From Cymodocea nodosa (Eukaryota; Streptophyta; Magnoliopsida; Alismatales; Cymodoceaceae), in NCBI GenBank assembly GCA_036874045.1, contig CM072338.1:16390501-16454500 (forward strand): a stretch of 64,000 bases of DNA. The letters run 5' to 3'. Below, piece after piece: positions 35,201 through 47,079 of this stretch. Numbering within the stretch: position 1 is the stretch's first letter; every line of letters begins with the position of its first letter. The position numbers and the translations under genes were made by a program. A model generated the notes under the pieces. It had not been told where the DNA came from. It searched no databases and saw only the letters and a program-made list of their open reading frames with translations.

Positions 35201-36555
35201 GGTGAATAAGTTGGTTATCATATAATTACACCATGTTTCAATGAGAAACTATTTGTGTGAACAGCAAAGAAAATTATAAAAGCATGGTTCATCTGTACAT
35301 TGACAAATAGAGAAGAGAAAATCTTATAAATGGCAATTCACATGAACAACAATAACATCATTTCCAAAAAGAACACGACTTCTACTAGGGGAACGTACTG
35401 AAAAGATAATCAAGAGAAAAAATGATAAATATATTTCAATTCCCATGTCCAAAATAAATAAAATGGAAGCATGAAATGTACAATAATAAATAATATCCTC
35501 AAAAGGTACTTACAAGACACCAAGATGGCCAAGGTGCCTGGTGGCGATTTAAAAATTTTAAATGTCATGAGCTTTTTCAACACTACTATAGTTATAGTAA
35601 ATAAAATTAGATGCAATCATGCCTTTATATATTTATTCTTAACTTTTAAACAACTATAACATTGAAGTATATACTAAAATAACACCTTTTCATCAAAACA
35701 AACACATGTTAACGTCATAACATCGAAATAAAGTTCCGCAGTTTACATACAGTTTATAATAGGTTCGCAAATAAGCTTAAAATTCAAGGAAAAAAGCGAA
35801 TGAAAAACAAGATACAAGAAAAATGTTATTTTTGTAAATAAACAACAAAAACGGTCCAACAAAAAGAAAACCGAAAATTTAAAATCAGCAATGGAAAAAT
35901 TGATTAAAAATCAGGAATTATCAACAATATACACAACAACAAAATCCTACAGAACAAAAAAAAGTCAGCTTTGAATCAGAAAGAGGATGCATTTGATGAA
36001 CAAAATGGCCGGGTGTGAACATTTTTCCTTTTTTTATCCTAGATCCTAGAGACAATGAAGTTCAATTCAACAATGTAGTGCGGCAGCCAAAAGAAGTTAC
36101 ATCCTCTGTGAGGCGCTTTCTAATGAACGATACGTTAAAAAAAAGGGAACGCATGTAAGGTCCATGTCCCCAGAATCATTCACACGTTGCAGATATCGAG
36201 TACCTAAATGGAATAGACAAGGAAAGAATACATCGGAAATCTTGTTTGCTACATAACACCGACCAAACTACAATTCACTGTTCAACGAAGCTACCCCCAC
36301 ATTCATATGTAACTACTATCATACGTGGAAAACAGGACCGCAAAAAGAGAAGCCAGACACCAGCACCCGATAACCAGACAGAAATCCAGATCCACCAGGA
36401 AATCGATCTCCAGAAGCATCAAAAGCACCAGTAATGCAAAGAAAAATGGAGAAAAAAGCCTTGCCTTTGGTTCGCTTCAACCCAGGTGCACTACCACCAC
36501 CGTTACTGGTAGCGTCTTGTCTGCCCCTTTTGCGCGCTGCTACGAACGAGTCCAT
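32277..36555 (-). CDS. CCCH zinc-finger and KH domain RNA-binding protein, copy B
   Basis: Paralogue of 22172-29205 with exons 36465-36555 (ATG at 36555), 34667-34727 and 32277-33051, identical in size and phase (91, 61 and 775 bp; 308 aa). All twelve zinc-ligand residues and the KH GKGG loop are kept. It differs from copy A at about 8 residues in exon 3 and 7 of 30 in exon 1 (start MDSFVAARKRGRQD versus MESLLAARKRGRPD). The intron 1 donor is AAAG|GCAAGG, a GC donor in place of GT. GC-AG introns are spliced in plants when the rest of the donor matches consensus, as here, so the gene is probably functional, perhaps with altered splicing efficiency. If GC is not used, a short truncated product would result. 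Confidence 0.88.
33052..34666 (-). other. Intron 2 of CCCH copy B (1615 bp)
   Basis: GT-AG intron less than half the length of its counterpart in copy A. It includes RTE-like LINE text (33400-33800) and a 350-bp tandem duplication. Confidence 0.75.
33919..34619. repeat. Tandem duplication of about 350 bp in intron 2 of copy B
   Basis: Two units, about 33919-34272 and 34273-34619, each run from an AATGTTGCAAA...AAGCTCCAA start to an AATAATTGCATGACA end. They share CATGTACCTGTA and TTGGATGTCTGTTGCATTAG. Copy A has one unit (about 26500-26830). The units differ by many substitutions. Confidence 0.85.
34728..36464 (-). other. Intron 1 of CCCH copy B (1737 bp, GC-AG)
   Basis: Starts with GC (GCAAGG) instead of GT and ends AACAG. 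AT-rich, with an (AT)11 tract at 35101-35122. Patchy similarity to intron 1 of copy A. No coding signal. Confidence 0.75.
35101..35122. repeat. (AT)11 microsatellite
   Basis: Uninterrupted AT dinucleotide run inside intron 1 of copy B; absent at the matching place in copy A. Confidence 0.95.
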
Positions 36556-36720
36556 GAGCACGATTCACTTACGCGCAGTGGGGCAACGACTAAAGAGGCG
36601 GAAATTCGGAGTAGGCGGAAGAAAGTGTGGACGGAAGAGTAAAACCCTAGGTAGGGTTTGCTCGGTAGAGGAGGGGAGCGCTGAAGCAAAGCAAATCCAG
36701 GATCCGCGTGGGGGTGGCGG

Positions 36721-36729
36721 TATTTATAG
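36721..36729 (-). promoter_or_regulatory. TATA box of CCCH copy B
   Basis: The - strand reads CTATAAATA, a consensus TATA box about 166 bp upstream of the ATG, in GC-rich promoter DNA. Confidence 0.65.
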
Positions 36730-37327
36730 GTGGACGTGTGGACTCGAAGGGCTCGGATCGAATATCGTTTATGAACAGGGCTGACGTCCGACCCAGTGCG
36801 TACGCGGAGCCTTCGGATGTGGGCCCTTTTTTTGCATTTCACTGCTTGGATTGTTATCGTTAACTGTTGTACAAGTGTATTTTCGTTGAGACGAAGATCT
36901 TGTGCTATTATTAACGTACATCTGAATTATTAGATTCGGTTGAACTGAATTTACTATTTTAATATAAAAATAATAAATTTTATTGGTATTTTTTTTGTTC
37001 GTTGAGTTGAATAATGTTTGTAAATTTTTTTTATACTTTAAAATAAATATTTATAAAAAAGAAATATTTATTTATTTCAAGTACAATTTTTACATATTTT
37101 AAGTTAATATATTTAATTCGTCAGATAAGTATTATATCCATTTTTTTCACTCCATATTCTTATTACCCTTCTTGTCAATGTTTTCATCGAAGTTATTCGA
37201 ACAAACTGACGAGCCTTGCAATTGAAAGAGTTTATTTAATTTGCAGGCCTTGATAATATAATGTTCCTTCGAAATAATTTCATCTACATGGTTTATGATT
37301 TATTTCTTTTCTAATGATAGAAGAACA

Positions 37328-37760
37328 TCACAGGAATCAATGACGACCGTCGGTCATTATTTTTTCTCTAAAAGTCATCGTTATTTTTGGTATCTGTGGA
37401 TATCAATATTTTCAACGTCACCATTTCATTTATGATCGCGATTAAGTGATGGCCACAAAAGATACCTTATTTTGACGACTTCAAGTCGACACAATGATCA
37501 TTATTATTTCTTTCATACAGTGATGACTATATAAAGCTATTGTTATTGTCCATCTATAGGGACAATTCAAGTCATCGCCATTTTCGTAATAAAGCTATCA
37601 CTATTGTCTATTTATAGTAACGACTAAAGCCGTCACTACAATTATATCGAGGTCGTCACCATAGGTCGAATAAATTATAAAAAAAATATTTAAAAATACC
37701 TATAATGACAACTTCGACAATCGTTATAGGTATTTAGAGGCATTTACTATAAGTTAAATA
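37328..37760. repeat. CACTA-type subterminal repeat region
   Basis: Multiple short motifs in both orientations, such as GTCATCGTTATT, CAGTGATGACTAT, AAAGCTATCACTATTGTC, GCCGTCACTACAA and GGTCGTCACCATAG. Clusters like this are typical of the subterminal regions of plant En/Spm (CACTA) elements. A possible terminus starts CACAGGAATC near 37332, but no partner end was found. Confidence 0.45.
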
Positions 37761-38242
37761 AATTTTAGAAAATTTATTAATCTACAATATTCAATATTAA
37801 ATACGTAAATCTGTATTAAATATTAACAAATATTGAAAGCAGAAATTAACATTCATGATTTTAAAGATGTCATAATAGATTTTCTAAATATCGTATAAAA
37901 CATTATTATATTGAAATGGTATACAAGTAAAAAACAAATATACCACTGTCAATTTGGATTGTGCATCAATCACACTCCCATCTTTTTTACTTCCATTGAT
38001 AATGTACAAATCACCTCTATTCAGTACAATCCGTGTTTCTTTTTACTACAAGAACAAATGCAAACATGATAAGATATAATAACTAGTAGAGCACATGAGT
38101 ATGGTATGGTATGTAACTCTTGGTAATATGATAACACTTGGTAATTATTCGCAAGCTTCATTATTTAAATGAGAAGTTAATTATGCCCGATTACCTGCAT
38201 TCTTCTTACTTTTGGCCTACAAATAAATTTATACGTATGTTA

Positions 38243-38461
38243 TTAACAATATAATCTATATTCAAATAAGGAAATTAAAGAAATTACCTTGAATTCCTTA
38301 GTAGACCAATATTGTTTTAATTTCTCCCATTGATGTAGCACAACACAAGTATCATTTGTGGGGCTATTACTTCCTTTTTTGGTATAATCAATATCTTCAT
38401 GTCTTCCATTTCCTCTAACTTCGAAGATAATATGATGTCGATCTATTATGTCTATTGACAA
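38243..38461 (-). pseudogene. Fragment of a plant CACTA second-ORF (Ptta/En/Spm) protein
   Basis: The - strand reads VLHQWEKLKQYWSTKEFK, resembling the W-x-x-x-x-YW-S-x-EFK signature of the plant Ptta/En/Spm transposon protein that lies downstream of TNP2 in CACTA elements. Only this fragment is visible, bounded by stops. It is a plausible remote part of the CACTA element whose TNP2 gene lies at 51480-53240 on the same strand. Confidence 0.5.
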
Positions 38462-38943
38462 TATATCCTTTCGCTTTGTTATGACCCTACAATATTGAGA
38501 TAATGTTTTTCCTTTATCTCTTATAAGCTAATAATATTTATTATAGAACACAACAACTCACTCTTATAGTCAGTCATTAGAGGTTTTGGAAGTAATGCTG
38601 ATCCTTTTCTTACATATTGTATTTACCTTTTCACATCCTTAGGGGGAGAGTTTGTGCCACTAGGCAATGGAGAGAAATGACATGGTATGTTATGAAATGA
38701 AGTCATTTCCCTTCATTACTTATTTCAAGAGTTGTTTGTGCAACCAAGAAATTAAAAGAAATGATTTTTCCTCGTTACCCTCATATAAAAGCTCACTATG
38801 AAATTTTTTCCGCCCTTCCCCCTTCGGTAACGCTCTGACTCTCTTCCTCTTCAACTCCCGACTCTCGCCCAATCTTCTCCGACGACATTGTTTGGTCTGG
38901 ACGTGCTCAATTGTTGCTGAAGCCGTTGGCCACTCGCCCTCCC

Positions 38944-39258
38944 CAGCAAACAAGCCCTCGATAGTGTGTTGTTTTCGTCGTTGGCTGCTCGCCCTCCACA
39001 GCAAGCAAGCCCTTGATAGTGTGTTGCTTTCGCTGTTGCCTGCTTACCCTTCACAGCAAGCAAGCCCTCGACAGTGTGTTGCTTTCACCACTGCTTGCTC
39101 GCCCTTCATAGCAAGGAAGACCTCGATAGTGTGTTGCTTTCGTTGCTAGCCACTCACCCTCCACAGGAAGCAAGCCCTCGATGGTTTGTTGCTTTCGTCG
39201 CTAGCCACTCACCCTCCACAGGAAGCAAGCCCTCGACAGTTTGTTGCTCGTCTCTTGT
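38944..39258 (+). repeat. 55-bp minisatellite in the leader of Harbinger 1
   Basis: The phrase GCCCTCGATAGTGTGTTGCT and its variants start at 38954, 39009, 39064, 39119, 39174 and 39229, always exactly 55 bp apart. Each unit continues with TTCG-x-x-GCT and CACAGCAAGCAA-type text. About 5.5 copies. The period is not a multiple of three, so apparent open frames through it are not coding. Confidence 0.95.
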
Positions 39259-40469
39259 CTCCCGCTCTCACTCGACTTGCATTTGCTATCGTTGTGTAGC
39301 TCAACTCCCGCTTGTCGCGGTCATTGGAAGATTCGCTCAATCAAGGATATTGCTTCATCATCCAAGATATTGTTGCTGCTTTGGTTGCCTGTTCATTGCT
39401 CATCTTCAAGGTATATTTTATATTACATGCTTACATGATACACCCTTTACGATTGTTGATATGCTGGTCTCGTTATAGCCTCTTTTATATATCATAAGTT
39501 TGATATAACTAATGGTGTTAGTGGGTTGTGATGCATAAAACTCTACATCTTTTATGTTGTAATTTTCAGGAGAAAACTATGAATGTTAGAATGTTGGGGT
39601 GACATTCCTGTTATTATCTAATACTTTGGCAGATAATACGACTCTCCTATTTGAAGAAAGGGTTGATTCTTTTTGTTTAGTTGTTAAAATTGTGTAGGGT
39701 GAACAGGGGATCTAATTTTTTCTTAGATGATACTGTCCAAAAAATTCCTAAATGACTTTTCAAATGTTAATTCTTTAGTTGTTTTACATTTGTAAACAAG
39801 GAACCGTCTTCTTCATTGAACACTTCACTAACTTGAACAATTGAAATTCAACTTTCTTCAAAATAATTTTCATCATGCTTCCTCCATTTATACTGTTTAT
39901 GTCCATGGAATATCTATGTGCTTCATAGTGTTTTTTATAGATACATAACTACACAATGGTTATTTTTATATATTTCTTTACCGATTCCTAGCATTTTATA
40001 TATTTTTATTTTTTCAATATCAGCTTTTTTAGTTTTGTGCAAAATTCAGGGTTTCCTTTTAAATTGATAAAGAATGATTATGTTAATGTGGTTATAATGA
40101 TAAAATTTATGATTTAGCATGCAAAACTATGTGGGAATGCACTTATAAGTTGATCTATATGTCAAAATATATTTAGATAACGGAAATGTTTGGCCGAAAT
40201 GCATTATGAAATCATTTACAAATCATTTTCATATATCATCAAAGAAATGGAGTGGAATCTTGTTTGTTCTTATAAATGTTGTAAATGTTATAAATGTTAT
40301 CATTTTCATTTGTATGCTTGTAATTCTAATATATTTTCATTTTCATTTGTAATTCTTATAATATGATTTATTGTATTTCATATATATTACAAGTAAATGA
40401 GTTTAGGGTAATGTTGAGTCATTGTCAGTATGTAAGTTTCATTTATATCTATAAAGTTGTTATTTATAG

Positions 40470-41236
40470 GGAAATTATTTCTGCAAAGAAGAAATACGTC
40501 AACTAGAGCACTAGACAGGATGAAATTTTTTTAGGTATTTTAGCTGCAAAAATTAGAGAAGGGAATGCAAAACAACAAGATGGGAAAATCAGATCAGATA
40601 TATGGAATAAAGTGATTGCGGAATATAATAATAAGACATCTCTAAATTTTGAGAAAAAACATGTTGAGAGTAGGATGAAGACTTGGAGGACGATATATAA
40701 AAATTATACAAAAATTTCAAAACAAAGTGGATGGGGTTGAGACTACATACGTGGTTATACTGATATTTCAAAATAAATATGAGATGAGTTTGTAAAGGTA
40801 ATTATTCAATTTCTTTTTGTATTATTCAATTGCAAGTAAACTTTTGAATTACTTAAACATTATATATATATATTTTTTACAGGAACATCCAGAATGTAAA
40901 GTATGTGTAGGGAAGCCATGTACAATTTATGATGATCTATATATAGTATTTGAGGAAAATATGGCTATTGGACAAAATAATGTTGTTCCTGAAGATTTAC
41001 AACAAACAATGAATAGCGAACCTGAAGAGCCTGTAGAGACATTTCCTATTTTCAATACTCAAATTCCCTCAACATTTCCTAATGCTGAAGAAGAAGAAGG
41101 TTCTCCAAGCCCGTTTACTACAAAAAATGTAGTTAAAAGATCTCGGAAAAGAGCTAGACCACATGTTAAATCCGCACAATCTATTGCTAAGTTTGTGAAT
41201 TGTATTAGTAATGCTATACAGAAGATTGTGGACTAA
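40470..41236 (+). pseudogene. Harbinger 1 ORF1, Myb/SANT-like DNA-binding protein, broken
   Basis: 40500-40780 encodes a Myb/SANT-like domain (RQDEIFLGILAAKIREGNAK, then VESRMKTWRTIYKNYTK) interrupted by several stops. After an apparent intron (acceptor TTTTACAG near 40883) the frame reads EHPECKVCVGKPCTIYDDLY and runs to a stop at 41236, including an acidic linker and a basic KRSRKRARPH patch. In plant PIF/Harbinger elements ORF1 is the accessory DNA-binding partner of the transposase. Confidence 0.85.
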
Positions 41237-41717
41237 GATGAAGAAATATATGAGAATGTATATAAGAAAACTACTTTAAGAAGAGAGACAGAGGAATGTA
41301 TTCCCTAAATACTTGAATTACCAGTGCTTACAGAGTATGAACAACTATTAGCTATGCAATTGCTAGAGAATCCAGTGAAGAGGGCATTTTTTTGAACCTT
41401 ACATACTGATGCATTGCAAGTAAAGTGGTTACGATTTAATTTTCCAAAAGATTGAACTTATGACCATTATTGAAGTTAGCACTACTATGTAGTTTGCATT
41501 GATGTTTCCTTTATTAATTGTTTTGTAGTTGGACATATGTAATTGACATTAATTTCTTTCAAATTTAGTATGTCATTGTTTATCTTTTGAAGGTTGATGT
41601 TAAGTTCTTGTGTTAAGTATTTATGTTTTTGTTTATGTTATTATTTATATATGTTTAAGTTAGTTGTTTAAATGTTTATACTATAATGATGTACTTATGT
41701 AGGTGGCAGCTATTTAA

Positions 41718-43104
41718 ATGGAAAATGATGAAGAAGATTTACAACAATTATTACAAAGGTGACTACGAAGATGACGTCATCTACTCATGTTACTTGCACA
41801 ATTGTCGACAATACTTGCACATTATATTGATTTCATTCCTCAAGCAGTAGAACAAATATATAGTAATAAAGGACACATTTATATAAGAAGGTTGCTAGAT
41901 CCTACGATACCTTACCAAACATACAATTGTCGGAAAATATATCGCATGAGTCAACATGTATTTATGGAATTTTGTGGATTACTTAGAATAGAAAGAGTAA
42001 TACAAGATAGTTGAAGTATAAGTATAGAAGAGAAACTAGCAATTTTTTTAGTTATAATTGGTCAAAATCAACGATATGGGGTGATAATTGAGCGATTTCA
42101 TCGATTCTCTTGGACAGTTAGCACATACTTCAATGAGATTGTCAATGCTATAATCAGATTACATCATGTATTTATAGCCAAGCCTTCTACATTAACATCA
42201 AGTACAATTCAAAATAATCAAAACGTCTACCCATATTTTAAGGTAAGTAAATCATTCTATTATGTTTGTGTCATCTAATTCATTGTTAGTATTTTTAATG
42301 AAATTAACATTGTTTCAATTGACAGGATTGCATTGGTGCTATCGATGACACACATGTTAATGCTACCATTTATGGAGAAGAAAATGCTAGATTTAGAAAT
42401 CGAAAAGGAAACTTGTCCCAAAATGTATTAGCAGCTTGTAATTTTGACATGGAGATTACATACGTTCTTGCAGGATGAGAAGGATCAACTACAGATGCAC
42501 GAATTTTACAAGATGCTACTTCTCGACGACATGGGCTAAAAGTCCTACATGGTATGTTATTATTATGTTTGCATTATTTTTAATTTATAATATTGAATTG
42601 TATTATTTTTTTGTAGGTAAATATTATTTGGTCGATGCAGGATTTCCAAATTGCCCTGAATTTATTTCTCTATTTTGAGGCGTACGATATCATTTATCAA
42701 AATATGATTAGAATCGACTTCCAAATAATGCAATTGAAAACTTCAATTACAGGCATTCACAACTGAGGAATGTAATTGAATGCACATTTGGAGTAATTAA
42801 GCATCGTTTTGACATTTTATGAGGATACATGCCATATCCATTTCAAACACAAGTGAAGATAATAATAACATGTTTTCTCTTACATAATTTTATTAGAAGA
42901 GTAGATCGTGAAGATTTACTTGAAGATCTTGAAGATGAATTACTTGGAGAAAATACTGATGATCTGCAAGAAGAAACATCTATTCATGTTGAAGAAGAAA
43001 GTATATCTTCTAGTACTAATTTGAGTGTAGATCAACGAAAAAGAATAGTTAATGTATTGCGTGAACGAATTATGTACTCTATGTGGGAAAGAAATAATAT
43101 GTGA
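41718..43104 (+). pseudogene. Harbinger 1 DDE transposase, broken
   Basis: PIF/Harbinger transposase (DDE_Tnp_4 type). Blocks in order: YNCRKIYRMSQHVFMEF, EEKLAIFLVIIGQNQRYG, CIGAIDDTHVNA (first Asp), YYLVDAGFPNCPEF (second Asp), NVIECTFGVIKHRF (Glu) and HNFIRRVDREDLLEDL. Two introns are visible (42243-42325, and one ending TTTTTGTAG near 42616). At least four in-frame stops occur, for example after LAG and before GYMPYPF. The last exon is open to a stop at 43104. The catalytic residues remain but no full protein can be made. Confidence 0.9.
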
Positions 43105-43502
43105 TTTTTTTTATTTGAAAATCACTTATAATGAATTATAATTTTTGATGAAGAAGATAATTCATAACTTGCATCTTCTATATAATACATTATTTATAAT
43201 TTTTCTTTTCAAATTTAAATATTTTATATTTAAAATGTCATATTTAATAATTTAAAAATTCTTAGTTAATGTATTTCTAATTATTTCTTATAAGTATACA
43301 AATATAATAGAATTCTTGTCATTTCTCGACGTACACAAACAACGTTTCATTTCCTCTAATTTCTTATCATTTCCTGAGGTGCACGAACAACATTTCATTT
43401 CCTATCATATACTGTCATGTCCTGCTATTTCTATTTCCCACAATTTCCTACATCTCCTGCTGTTTCCTTTTCTGACAGGAAAAGAGCACAAATAGGCCCT
43501 TA

Positions 43503-44030
43503 GAGTCATTACAACTCGTCACCATTCAAGATCAGAAGACATCCTTAATATATCTCAATTTTTAATGGAAACTAAGATCTCAATATTTTACAAGGCTATC
43601 TAAGGGTACATAATAGCCAATAACTGATAAATATGTAACATTTCAAACAAACAAAACTACGTGGTTGACATCCAGGTTTTTATGCTATAAGTATAAAACA
43701 ATTCTTATGTTGGTAATGCTATGACACCAACTAGCCCATTGTAAACTTAATTAATTGAGATATGAAATTAGTGAACTCAAGTAAATTACCATGTGAATTA
43801 CAGAAATACAATCTATGCTACAAAAGCAGAAATTTGTAGACCAATATAAAAGGACTAGAAATTCACCCTACCATTCTCCAAACAAGTTCCATGAATGACA
43901 CAACAATTTTACGTTCAAAAAGAAATTCTACTTCAAAACAAAATTCACGGTCATACCAATGTCTAGCATTTGATAATAAATTATGTAATATTTGTGTTCC
44001 AGCTTAAAATACAATGATGAAGGGAAACAT
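43503..44030. other. Spacer between the two Harbinger elements
   Basis: 528 bp of AT-rich DNA with no coding motif. If the CACTA nesting model is right this is interior CACTA or pre-insertion DNA. Confidence 0.4.
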
Positions 44031-44373
44031 TTAAGACTCGTATGTGCACATTTCCCAATGGGAAATGAAACAACGGGAGATCTAGGAAATAGTGTGAAAT
44101 GAAAAGAATAAGAAATGATAGGAAATGACAGGAAATAAAATGATATTTGTGCACACTAGGAAATGAAATGAAATGACAAGAAAGAAATAATAGGAAATGA
44201 CAAGAAATTTTTTTAAATGATTTAAATTTACCTTTATAAATCATTTTAAATATATATTATGAATATTTCTAAATTTTTAATGTATTAACTTCAAATAACT
44301 ATACAAAATGCACATATAAAATAACTTTTTCATCAAAAGTAAATTTCATTAGAACTACATTGAATATATATTT

Positions 44374-45780
44374 TTACATATTATCCCTCTCCCACATGGA
44401 ATACATAATTCTTTCATGCATTACATCAGCTATTACTTTCTTTTGTTCCATGCTCAAATTAACAGAACAATGTACATTATCTTCTTCAACATTGTTAACA
44501 AATTCTTCATTTAATAGAACATTTTCTTCATGCAATTCATCTGCCAAATCTTGTAATAAGTCTTCTCGATCTGCTCTTCTAATGAAATTATGGACAAGAA
44601 AACATGCTAAAACAATTTTAACTTGTGCTTCAAATGGATATGACATGTAACCTCGTAAAATTGCAAATCGATGCTTGATCACTCTAAATGTACGTTCTAT
44701 AACATTTCTCAATTGAGAATGTCTGTAATTGAAATTCTCTACCACGTTACTTGGAACTCGATTTTGATTATATTCTGATAAATGATATCGTATACCTCGA
44801 AATGGAGAAATAAATTCTAGACGATTTGGGAATCTTACATCTACCAAATAATACTTACCTGCACAATATACATAACATTTAACACTTTCTATTATTTACA
44901 TTTATATAAACAAATAATCTGAATGACAATAGTGTTGTCATACTAGGTGGTACTTCAAGCCTATGCGGTCGAGAAGTCGCATCTTGTAAAATCCTTGCAT
45001 CTGTAGTTGATCCTTCCCAACCAGCAAGTACATACATGATTTTCATGTCAAAATTACAAGCTGCTAATACATTTTGTGTTAATTCTCCTTTCCTATTCCT
45101 GTATTTAGCAGTTTCTTGTCCATAAATTGTGGCATTTACATGTGTACCATCGACAGTGCCAATGCAATCTTATATTGAGAACATGTAAAAAATATATTGT
45201 TAAACATCTATGCAAAATACATTCAATAAAATAGAAGAATATAATAATATAATTCACATGTTACCTTAAAATATGGGTAGACATTTGGATCATTACGAAT
45301 TCGATTTGACGTTGAAGATGAAGGTTTTGCTATAAATATATCATGTAATCTTATTATAGCATTGACAACCTCATTGAAATATGTGCTAATCGTCCAAGCA
45401 GATCTCCGAAAATGCTTAGTAGTTACTCCATATCGTTGGTTCTAACCAACTGTAACAAGAAAAATTGCTAATTTCTCTTCTACACTTATACCTCGGCTAT
45501 CTTGTATAACTCTTTCTCTTTTAAGCAACTCACAAAATTCCATAAAAACAGATTGACTCATGCGATATATTTTTCGACAGTTATATGATTGGTGAGGTAT
45601 TGATGAATCTAATAATGTCCTAGTATATCGTTCTCCCTCCCTACTATATATTCGTTAAGTAGAATTCTTTGTAATATGTGTAATATTATGTGCAACTCCT
45701 CCACATGCTTGAGTAATTATGTTGCATATTTGCCTTTGTCTTTGCCTTTGTAATCGTCGTTGAGAACTTTCATCGTAGTT
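44374..45780 (-). pseudogene. Harbinger 2 DDE transposase, nearly intact
   Basis: The - strand blocks are SVEEKLAIFLVTVG, STYFNEVVNAIIRLHD, TVDGTHVNATIYGQE (first Asp), NVLAACNFDMKIMYVLAGWE, YLVDVRFPNRLEFISPF (second Asp), RNVIERTFRVIKHRFAIL (Glu) and HNFIRRADREDLLQDL. The complete DDE triad is present. The final exon (44374-44847) is open for 157 codons. One clear nonsense codon replaces the Gln of GQNQRYG (TAG, near 45444). Introns sit where those of element 1 do. Confidence 0.85.
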
Positions 45781-46320
45781 GTCTATATAAAGGAAAACTA
45801 TATGTAAAAAAACAAATATGTCAAATATATCAAAATTAAACCAAAGGGAAGTACCTAAGAATAAAATTAGAGTGCAAAATTGATAATAGTGTTGTCAATA
45901 AAGCAAAGAAGGTAAATATTCAATAATAACAATAATGTTCAAACATCATAATAACAACAACAAAGTCCAACTACAAATTATTACAACATCACAATAAAAT
46001 ATTTTTTCAATAACAACATAACTCACAAACATTATAATAACAACAACAAAGTCCAACTACAAATTAACATCACAATAAAATGTTCAAGCAGAGGTGTATA
46101 TAACAAATGGTAGTTCACATTTTCTCAATATGATGTCTTATCCATATAACTCGTACAACATTAGAAGGTAATCCTAAAAAATAGCTCTTTTCACAAGCTG
46201 TTTTAGCAATTCCAAGGACAATATTTTCTCTACTTCTGTAAGACCCTCAAGATACCATATTTGGGGAATAACTTCATCAATTTCTCTCCTGAGTTCTGAT
46301 TTCTGCCACTTGTCATCATT

Positions 46321-47079
46321 TTATACAATCTTTGCCATACTTTTACTCAATTCATTCATTGATATAGCAATTGAATGAGATGATTCAGCATGTGGTCGGG
46401 CTCCTTTCCTTGACTTTCTACCGACATTTTCACTTGTATAAGGGCTTGGTGAATGTTCATACTCTCTATTATTAGGAAGTACCGGAGGAACTTGAGTACT
46501 GAATACAGGGAAGGTGTCCATAGGTTCTTTGGGTTCCACATGTTGTGGTGTTGTGAAATCATGGGGAACGCGACTATTCACTCCAATTGCCATATTTCCA
46601 TCAAACACTATATACAGATCATCATGTATTGTACATGACTTTCCCCAGCATGCTTTACATTCTGGATGTTGCTATAAGAAATAAATGAAGAAATTACTTA
46701 ATATATGAAAGTTAAAAGAAATATATGAATACCGTCAAATAAAATAACATACCTGCACAAATTCATCTCAATTTTTTTTGGGAATGTTAGTATGTCCACG
46801 GATGTAGTCCCACCCCCATCCACTTTATTTGGAAATTTTTGTATAATTCTTATACATTGTCCTCCATGTTTTCATTCTACTTTCTACATGTTTTTTCTCA
46901 ACATTGGCATTAGTTTTATCATTGTATTCAACAATTACTTTTTGCCATGTCTCAGCTCTGATCTTCCCATCATGTGCTTTTGCATTTTCTTCTCTTATTT
47001 CTGATACTAAGATACCTAAAAAAATTTCATCTTGTCTGATGCTCCAGTTCACGTACTTTTTTCTCTCAAAAGAAGTCAT
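46321..47079 (-). pseudogene. Harbinger 2 ORF1, Myb/SANT-like protein, two exons
   Basis: 46825-47079 encodes the Myb/SANT-like domain without internal stop (KKYVNWSIRQDEIFLGIL, then KHVESRMKTWRTMYKNYTK). 46321-46680 encodes the C-terminal part (HPECKACWGKSCTIHDDLY, MAIGVNSRVPHDF, basic RKSRKGARPH) with a stop at 46321. A stop follows the first block at 46825 and an intron separates the parts, as in element 1. Marked as a pseudogene because of this stop; a spliced product that skips it is possible. Confidence 0.7.

Larger units (their letters stand above)
31725..36790. repeat. Segmental duplication, unit B
   Basis: Second copy of the block at 21580-29440 in direct orientation. Exon 3 aligns without any indel at an offset of 10105 bp. 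Introns and flanks have diverged with indels. Confidence 0.85.
38642..43499 (+). mobile_element. PIF/Harbinger DNA transposon 1 (4858 bp, decayed)
   Basis: Bounded by TTA target duplications (38639-38641 and 43500-43502), as expected for PIF/Harbinger. Imperfect terminal inverted repeats are GGGGGAGAGTTTGTGC on the left and GGGCCTATTTGTGC (reverse complement) on the right. Subterminal DNA is rich in TCATTTCC/GGAAATGA. Order on +: leader with a 55-bp minisatellite, Myb/SANT-like ORF1, then DDE transposase. Both genes contain in-frame stops, so it is non-autonomous now. A second element of the same family lies in opposite orientation 0.5 kb to the right. Confidence 0.85.

Noticed and set aside
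38944-39258. CRISPR-like array
   Set aside because: Units are contiguous 55-bp tandem repeats without distinct spacers, in a plant nuclear transposon.
38892-39478. Protein-coding gene over the 55-bp minisatellite
   Set aside because: The period is not divisible by three and the translation is merely repeated Cys/Ser/Leu-rich text without domain or splice support.
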